A stretch of DNA of 64,000 bases from assembly GCF_003473485.1 (NCBI RefSeq), contig NC_053042.1, positions 34,004,762 to 34,068,761 on the forward strand. Direction: 5' to 3'. The position numbers were made by a program, and so were the translations under genes. The stretch comes from Medicago truncatula. Its lineage: Eukaryota > Streptophyta > Magnoliopsida > Fabales > Fabaceae. Shown here in pieces: positions 57,842 to 64,000 of the stretch. The notes beneath the pieces are model-generated. The model made no database searches, was not told the origin of the DNA, and saw nothing but the letters and a program-made list of their open reading frames with translations. Every line of letters begins with the position of its first letter. The first letter of the stretch is position 1.

Positions 57842-60235
57842 TTTGCTTGCAAAAGAAAAAAACAGGGTCTCAAATGCTTAAACATATAAAAGAAGATAAC
57901 TACAAGTCTACAACACCTAAGATTGATACCAGTAACTGCATATAACCACCTCAAATCTCGATTGATGCATTAATATTTTTCAAAACATATTCCAATTGTG
58001 AACTAGGCTGAGCTGGATAATCATTGCCGTAAAATCAGAAGCTGCCCAATCGTCTCTAAGGTCTTTCGTCTCCTTGATCTACCACGCCCCCCTTGTATTA
58101 TTGCCCCCGCCTCTGCCTGTCAATGTTGATGTTCACATAATTAAGATAACATATAACATTCGAATTAAGGCTTTTCAACTGATAATTAATCAATGCCATA
58201 TAACTTGGTGTTTAAAATTTAGTTACTCTAATGATATGGACCTTATTAATTGTTTATTCAATTCAAAGTTGGATAAAATCACAAAACTTAACCTCAAAAT
58301 TCAGGAAAACATTATAGTGAAATAAATTACAGGTACTTACATTAGGACCGTCGGGTATCTGAGGAGGCTCCTCCTGAACAGCCATGTTTTCTGGGGTTGT
58401 AACATCAGCATTAGCAACACTTGATGAAGATGCCTCTTCCTGTGCAGTTAAAGTTTCCGAGACAATAGGTTGCTTTTGAAGATCAGAACCGTCAGGTATC
58501 TGAGGAGGCTCCTCCTGAACAGCATCCATGTTTTCTGGGGTTGGATCATCAACATTAGCAACACTTGATGAATTTGACGAAGATGCCTCATCCTGTGCAG
58601 GTGGAGTTTCCCTGACATCAGGTTGAATTTGAAGATCATAACGGCCCCTTTGTTTTTTTTGTGGTTGTAGTTGCAGCTTTGGAAACTGAATGTCGTTCAC
58701 CTCCAGAGACATTAACGGTTTAAACCTTTTCAATTCTGATTCATCCAATTTACCGTTGTCCGCAACTAACAACAAAAAACAACACGTAATTCAAATATAA
58801 CCCAAATAATCAGAAAATTGATGCTACATTATAGACTATAGTATGAAATTAAAATATATTATAAACTATAGTCTTAAATATAAGCAAAAGATCAATAATT
58901 ACCGGGTGGGGCTACTGGTTTTAATTCATGTGATACTTGAAGATGAGTAATGATATCAAGAGCATCCATGTTTTCCTTGTCCCTGCCACCAGAATCACGT
59001 TCCCTTGTATTAGTCCCCCCGCCTCTCCCTGTCGATGTTGGTGTAGTAGGCGTATCTGACTGCAACATTCATAACATATGGCATTTGATTAAAGGCTTTT
59101 CCACTGATAATTAATGAACCATATAACTTTGTATTTAAAACTTAGTTACCTCAATGATGCGGACCTTATTAATAGTTTATTCAATTCAAATTTGAATAAA
59201 ATCACAAAACTTAAACTCCAAATTCAGGAAAATATCATGGCAAACATTAAATTAGAGGTACATAGAATAGACCTGTTAGATACCTGTGAAAACTCCTCTT
59301 GAACAGCCACAGGTTCTTCTATCTCAAGAGCATCCATGTTTTCATCAGCATTAGCAACACCTGATGAATTTGATGAAGATGCCTTTTCCTGTGCAGTTGG
59401 AGGTTCCGTGACAATAGGTTGATTTTGAAGATCATCACGGCCAGAGACATTCACCTCCAAAGACATTAACCGTTCAAACCTTTTCACCGCCGACTCATCC
59501 AAATTACCATTGTCCGTAACTAACAACAAAAAATAACACGTAATTCAAATTAAATCCAAAGAATCAAGAAATTGATGGTACATTATAAACTATAGGATGA
59601 AATTAAAATATATTATAAACTATAGTCTTCAATACAAGCAAAAGATCAATAATTACCAGGTGGTGGATGCTCGGAATAAAATCGAGGATCAATATCTTTG
59701 GATGTTATTGGGGCTACTGGTTTTAATTCATGTGGTACTTGATGATCATGAGTAATGATATGAAGAATATCACTCTTTATAAAATAACCTTCTTGGTATG
59801 GAGCAAGATACATGCTGTGAACAAACTTGCGACATTCCACGGTATCTTTGATTTTCACAAATCCTGATACAACTAAAAGCACACCATTAGGGTTTTCTTC
59901 ACATTCAAGAGTATGTATTGCTGTGGTTTCTATAGTAACGGAAAGTCTCGATATAAGTTCCCGAATTTGGCCGATTCCGGTGGCTGATTCAGCAGGTACT
60001 TCGTCGATTACAAGAATCATGGTGCTGTGTTCGGAGTAGAAGTCATGCATTTTGTTAGCATCATCACTGCAAAGAAGTCCATAGTATTGTGAAGCAAAGG
60101 ATTCACCCAACTGCGTGACACACAGAAATTATCACATTAATATCATTACATTATCATTAATCAAGAAATAAAAAGAAATGAAAATGAAGAATGAATGAAT
60201 ACTTGAGGAAGAGGAGGAGGAGGCATGCCAGCCAT
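57842..60235. repeat. Tandem array, partial unit 3, increasingly diverged
   Basis: The sequence is identical to unit 2 until 58604, where substitutions begin. From about 58676 it is a clearly diverged paralogue of the unit 1/2 sequence, with small indels. This copy represents the original right-hand paralogue; homology ends at the gene's 5' end near 60.24 kb. Confidence 0.9.
58021..60235 (-). CDS. NTF2-domain G3BP-like protein, copy 3 (diverged 5' half)
   Basis: Minus-strand exons 60235-60203, 60110-59657, 59519-59284, 59059-58903, 58765-58341 and 58116-58021 total 1,401 bases, 466 residues, all in phase. It starts MAGMPPPPLPQ, then the NTF2-like domain (FASQYYGLLCSDDANKMHDF, NGVLLVVSGFVKIKDT, FVHSMYLAPYQEGYFIKSDI). 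Compared with copies 1 and 2 the NTF2 domain is diverged (for example EVPAESATGIGQIRELISRL), while exon 6 and most of exon 5 are identical to copy 2. Exon 3 uses a GTTAG acceptor and lacks the altered start seen in copies 1 and 2. A (GA)n run lies in its leader. Function in stress-granule-type RNA biology is inferred from the domain only. Confidence 0.75.
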
Positions 60236-60305
60236 TTTTGAGTTAATTGCAGCTGCAAGCTAGCGTATCTTGCAAGAAAGAGGATGGATCAATGTGTCTT
60301 TGCGC

Positions 60306-60306
<1 letters not shown>

Positions 60307-60351
<45 letters not shown>
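60307..60351. repeat. (AG)n microsatellite in the leader of G3BP-like copy 3
   Basis: About 22 AG dinucleotides, about 75-115 bp upstream of the start codon on the minus strand (CT-rich in the transcript). Copies 1 and 2 have a (GAA)n run in the equivalent place. Confidence 0.85.
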
Positions 60352-60357
<6 letters not shown>

Positions 60358-61329
60358 CAAGAAAATGGAGAATTTAGTTTTGTTGGAAAGTTAGGAAGAA
60401 GAGTATAATAAAGAGGATATGGTTGTGGAGATTAACAAAGAAAGCACCTTCAAAATATTGAAGAGAATAGAATTTGTGACGGTTAGTTTTGGCGGGGCTT
60501 TCCTTTTCCTTCCTTTAACCGTTTCTTGCAACTTACAAGTACTAACTAATCACTGTGATATATTTGATTTAGGTACCTTGGACTTATTGATCATTTTCTT
60601 AATATATATGGTAATATTTTTATGAGTGAAGTCCCATTCATTTGCTTGAGAAAGAAAAAAAAACAAAGATCTAATTTGGTCCTTAAAAATATAAATTCAA
60701 CCTTTTTCTTTAGTAATAATAAATTCAACTTTTAATTTCTAAAAAAGAAAAAAACTTGTTTATTTTAATTCTTGGCTTAATCTCTATCCAAAAACAGTTT
60801 TTTGTGTTGATATCTACATTTTAAGAGACAATATTGCCTCTTTCAATAATAAAAAATTCACGGGGATATTTTGATCCCTAAAATTGGATTTACAATTCAT
60901 ATTTATCTTTCTTCTTTATTCTTTCGTCTTTCTTTAAATACTTTGTTCAATTGTACATAGAAAACCACCATAGGTTAAATACAAACAACATAGTATCATG
61001 ATTATTACAGCAATTGAGGGAGACTAATCTAAAGCCTAAATGACACCGGATACGACTGAAAGATATACTAAGGCGGGGTTTTAAACATTTTTGGGATGGT
61101 CATGGAGGGTTTTCTTTTCTTCCTCTGCATGCTTAACTTAATTCAAGCTTAAAAATTATTTTAGAGATCATAGATTTGAAGATTGAAAGACTATAAGAAA
61201 ATAAAATCATGAATTTTAAACTTAAAAATTCAAATTCAAATGGACAAAAAGGACCAAATTAAAATGAAAAAAAGATATAGGATCAAACTGTTACCTGAAA
61301 TTAAGCTAAGGGACTAAAAGTGTAATTTT
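60352..61329. other. Intergenic, no gene seen
   Basis: AT-rich spacer. The left part corresponds weakly to the promoter region of the other copies (GAGATTAACAAAGAAA is shared). No exon is recognised. Confidence 0.45.
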
Positions 61330-61745
61330 GCCTTATTTTTTCCTCATGTTTGTTATTAATATTTTTTTTTAGAAGATTTAAAGTCCAATCTTTAACAATA
61401 TTTTTTACTCACATTTGTTATTAATATTTTTTTAGAGGATTTAAAGTTCAATCTTTAACATTATTTTTTGCTCATGTTTGTTACTAATCTTTCTTTCAGG
61501 GGATTTAAAGTATAATCGTTAACCTTATTTTTTACTCACGTTTGTTACTAATATTTTTTTTAGAGAATTTAAAATCCAATCTTTAACATTATTTTTTGCT
61601 CATGTTTGTTACTAATCTTTTTTTCAGGGGATTTAAAGTACAATCTTTAACCTTATTTTTTACTCAGGTTTGTTACTAATCTTTTTTTAGAGGATTTAAA
61701 GTCCAATCTTTAACATTACTTTTTGCCCACGTTAGTTACATTTAT
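61330..61745. repeat. 64-bp minisatellite, about 6.5 copies, alternating variants
   Basis: Units of 63-65 bp start near 61351, 61416, 61479, 61543, 61607, 61671 and 61734 (TGTTA anchor). Each carries GTTTGTTA-TAAT, GGATTTAAAGT and CAATCTTTAAC. Units alternate between a TTACTCAC type and a TTGCTCATG ... TTTCAGGGG type, giving a roughly 128-bp higher-order period. Confidence 0.9.
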
Positions 61746-62361
61746 TTTAATATTTAAATTAAATTTATTCTTATCTATTTGTTACATGTGTTATTTGTAT
61801 TTAAATTAAGGGTATTTTTAAAGAAAAAAATCCAACCCAAAAATGTTTAAAGGATAATTTTCTTTATATATAGTATAGATAAATAAATATTTGTGACTTT
61901 CATGTAACAAACTCAACATACAATTTTTATGTTTTTTCAGTGACAACAATAGTAAAACAAATAAAACAAAGTTTAACACCAATAATATAACATTATTATA
62001 GGAAAATTCGTTTAAGGTTTAATTAGAATAACAATAAAAGTGGGTCCGAAATCTCCCTGAAGTCTCTCATATTCTCTTTTTAACAAAAAAATTGCAGTAT
62101 AAAACAACTGGGTCTCTTTATAAATAGTGTGAAAGTTTAAGTGTATAATAAATATTGACAAGGGTTTCTCTTATCAACGTTATCAAAGGGTTATTCAGTG
62201 GTGGTAATCAATTTGACCTAACCTCGTAATTCTTGTATATGCATCTCTGATTTTTATGCTATTTTCTATCATAGTTGTTTAATTTTTTTTTCTTAGATTA
62301 AACCTTGTATTATTCAAAGAATTTCTTAAAACACAAGATACAATGAATCCATCTATATATA
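61746..62361. other. Intergenic, no gene seen
   Basis: AT-rich; no recognisable exon or repeat boundary. Confidence 0.45.
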
Positions 62362-62533
62362 CCTTTGCAAGTCTTTCATAGTTGATTCGTCAAACATGTC
62401 CTCCAACGTCTGTGCCAATGTTTTATAGGAACTGTGAGCACTCAAATCAACCTTTCTTCCAATAGGTATCCCGTCCATATTTACTTTGACAAACGCGGAT
62501 TTCCTGAGGTGTCTTTTTCTTTGATATTAATGT
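62362..62533 (-). pseudogene. Duplicated fragment of Aux/IAA exon 2
   Basis: About 170 bp matches 29676-29856 of the IAA11-like gene at roughly 90% identity by eye, including the exon's splice donor (CTTTGC next to GTATAT on the minus strand). The frame around [20 protein letters not shown] and [17 protein letters not shown] can still be read, but a one-base loss in the A-run upstream shifts it. No other Aux/IAA exon is present, so it is a gene fragment. Confidence 0.85.
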
Positions 62534-62753
62534 CATTGCAACAAACACAAGTGTCTATACAATTACAATTAGGATTTTTAGTTCCAGCTGTGCCATATTT
62601 TGCTAAACATTTACTTTGGCAATCACTATTTTCACAAAACAAAATGCGGACAAATTGAGGATTGTTTGGCACACTGCTTGATGAGCTAATTAGGGGAGAC
62701 ACAGAGAAAATGATCAAAATAGAAAGCTTCATTATAAACGATTTTCTTATCAT
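62481..62753 (-). CDS. Small secreted cysteine-rich (defensin/NCR-like) peptide ORF, chimeric C-terminus
   Basis: The 90-residue ORF starts [20 protein letters not shown], a clear signal peptide. The mature part has eight cysteines in the order C-x4-C-x3-C-x13-C-x-C-x3-C-x-C-C ([16 protein letters not shown] ... [10 protein letters not shown]). C-x3-C with a later C-x-C resembles defensin-like folds, and small secreted peptides of this kind are abundant in Medicago-type legumes. The last residues (INIKEK then [10 protein letters not shown]) are encoded by the duplicated Aux/IAA exon fragment, the final ten in a shifted frame. There is no intron, unlike typical NCR genes. It may be a real peptide gene whose 3' end was replaced, or a chance fusion; expression is unknown. 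Confidence 0.55.
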   Translation of the reverse strand: MIRKSFIMKLSILIIFSVSPLISSSSSVPNNPQFVRILFCENSDCQSKCLAKYGTAGTKNPNCNCIDTCVCCNDINIKEKDTSGNPRLSK

Positions 62754-63292
62754 AAATGTTCAAGGTTTATAAGTTTATTGAAATATATTCCCTAAAAAAA
62801 AAAAAGTTTATTAAAATATATATGCATGAATACTCACTGCTAATTTAGTGTGAACTTCAAGTGTTATGGTTATTTACATGTTTCTGGTTTTAGTCTTGTC
62901 CAAATTTGATTAACCATAAGTATAAATTAATATTAATCATACTTCTGTATAACTGTGCCTATGATTGTTAGGTTTTGAAGTGTCGACACTTCAATTAGAT
63001 ATCAAGGGTTATTCGATTCCGAGTTTTTGGGTTGATAGTAGACCTACTCATAGTTGTTTATGGTTTATCAATTTTTTGCCATATTGACCGCTGATTTAGT
63101 GTGAGTGTTATGGTTGTTACATGTTAGGTTTTGACGTAGTTGGAATTCCTTTTCTTATATAGTGATGTCAACACATTTCAACTAATTAGTCTTTTTATAT
63201 CAAAATCAAGAGAACCTTACAGTTCTTTTATAACACTAATATTTGCATGCTGGCAATCATTCTGCAGTGGCTCAGTGAGAAATACATACGAG

Positions 63293-64000
63293 ATGGAAGA
63301 AAACAATATATTGACAAATCTACCGGTCGATGTGTTGGAATTGATGATTCTGAACCGCTTGCCCCTTAAAGATTGGCTTGGATTAAGGGCAACATGTCGT
63401 TCTTGTAGGAAAACAGTTTCTAATTTCATTGAAAACAAGCGTTGCTGCCATTTACCTGAACTGCCATTAGTTTTCCTGAAATCCAAAAAATCAAGGTTCC
63501 TTTATAGCTTGCGTACAAAAAGTGTACATCGCATTAGAACACCACAATTAGGGCGCAATAATAGATGTCTTGGGTCAGTTGAAGGCTGGTTGATTGTGGG
63601 TGACCTTTCTGAAAAGGGTTTTGCAAAAATTTTCTTCTCAAATCCAATGAATGATGTTAGAATCACGATACCATCAAAGCTGCACTTGCCCCCTTCCGCC
63701 CAATGTGATGGAAAGTTACATGTGAGCAAAATGGTGGCCTCTTCCAAACCAAATTTTGATGGTTCTGATTGTTATTTAGTCGGTCTTTTAGGTGATGATT
63801 GTCACATTGCAATTTATAAACTTTTTGATAAGTCATGGATTATAGTTGAGCCAGATAAGGATTCAAGGACTTATTTTATAGATTTGGAAATTATTGGTAC
63901 GCAATTGTATGTATGTGACGGGTCCTCAGATTCTATATTGGTTTATGATCTCAAAGACTCCATTAATGGACCTCCAAAGGCTAAAGTGTTGATTGAACTT
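63293..64000 (+). CDS. F-box protein with DUF295/KIB-type C-terminal region, 3' end outside the window
   Basis: The frame is open from the ATG at 63293 to the window edge (236 codons, no stop). Residues about 8-50 form an F-box (LTNLPVDVLELMILNRLPLK, then DWLGLRATCRSCRKTV), which binds SKP1 in SCF ubiquitin ligases. The rest (GSVEGWLIVGDLSEKGFAKI, FFSNPMNDVRITIPSKLHLP, IYKLFDKSWIIVEPDKDSR, FIDLEIIGTQLYVCDG) looks like the DUF295/KIB beta-propeller found in many plant F-box proteins. Such genes occur in large, fast-evolving families, so the substrate cannot be predicted. Minus-strand ORFs at 63217-63747 are shadows of this gene. Confidence 0.85.
   Translation, partial: MEENNILTNLPVDVLELMILNRLPLKDWLGLRATCRSCRKTVSNFIENKRCCHLPELPLVFLKSKKSRFLYSLRTKSVHRIRTPQLGRNNRCLGSVEGWLIVGDLSEKGFAKIFFSNPMNDVRITIPSKLHLPPSAQCDGKLHVSKMVASSKPNFDGSDCYLVGLLGDDCHIAIYKLFDKSWIIVEPDKDSRTYFIDLEIIGTQLYVCDGSSDSILVYDLKDSINGPPKAKVLIEL

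Noticed and set aside
61330..61745. CRISPR-like regular repeats
   Set aside because: The repeats are head-to-tail without unique spacers and lie in a plant nuclear context, so this is a minisatellite.
63217..63747. Minus-strand ORFs at the right edge
   Set aside because: They are shadows of the plus-strand F-box gene, whose frame is open from 63293 to the end.

Overview
This is a nuclear plant sequence: AT-rich, with GT-AG introns, long intergenic gaps and many small transposons. A legume close to Medicago is the most likely source. The reasons are the TIR-NBS-LRR remnants, the small secreted cysteine-rich (defensin/NCR-like) peptide, the F-box gene at the right edge and the type of MITEs and Mutator-like elements. 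The species is inferred and was not searched.

Left third (1-31 kb): ordinary conserved genes. They are the 3' part of mitochondrial complex I subunit NDUFA9 (+), xyloglucan galactosyltransferase MUR3 (+), photosystem II protein Psb28 (-), an LRR receptor kinase of the MIK1 type (+) and an Aux/IAA repressor of the IAA11 type (-, five exons, the last two small and far from the rest). From memory, NDUFA9-MUR3 and IAA11-MIK1-PSB28 are each also neighbours in Arabidopsis, so this part looks like two fused ancestral blocks. Between MIK1 and IAA11 lies about 9 kb of accessory DNA made of duplicated pieces. It holds two lipoyl-synthase exon fragments, two RMI1-like (DUF1767/OB) fragments, one of them fused in frame to a degenerate fructokinase, and a LINE with a Stowaway MITE inside one copy.

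Middle (31-44.6 kb): a transposon cluster. Three Mutator-like elements have long terminal inverted repeats and visible 9-10 bp target duplications: 32833-34517 (non-autonomous, with a nested Harbinger/Tourist MITE), 34617-36173 (carrying the C-terminal part of a MuDR-type transposase plus GC-rich subterminal hairpins) and 39693-44532 (4.84 kb, a nearly complete FAR1-like transposase with one nonsense codon). A 5'-truncated LINE lies at 37.5-38.7 kb.

Right third (44.7-60.2 kb): a tandem array with a period of exactly 6,541 bp. There are two full, almost identical units and a third partial copy. Each unit has an NTF2-domain (G3BP-like) gene that can be modelled as six in-phase exons, and each full unit also carries a TNL leucine-rich-repeat remnant broken by the same nonsense codon. 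The SNP pattern places the unequal crossover within exons 5-6 of the G3BP-like gene. Beyond it come a 64-bp minisatellite, a secreted cysteine-rich peptide ORF running into a duplicated fragment of Aux/IAA exon 2, and an F-box/DUF295-type gene cut by the window edge.

Gene calls rest on reading the translations and splice sites by eye. Family names come from recalled motifs, not from searches.
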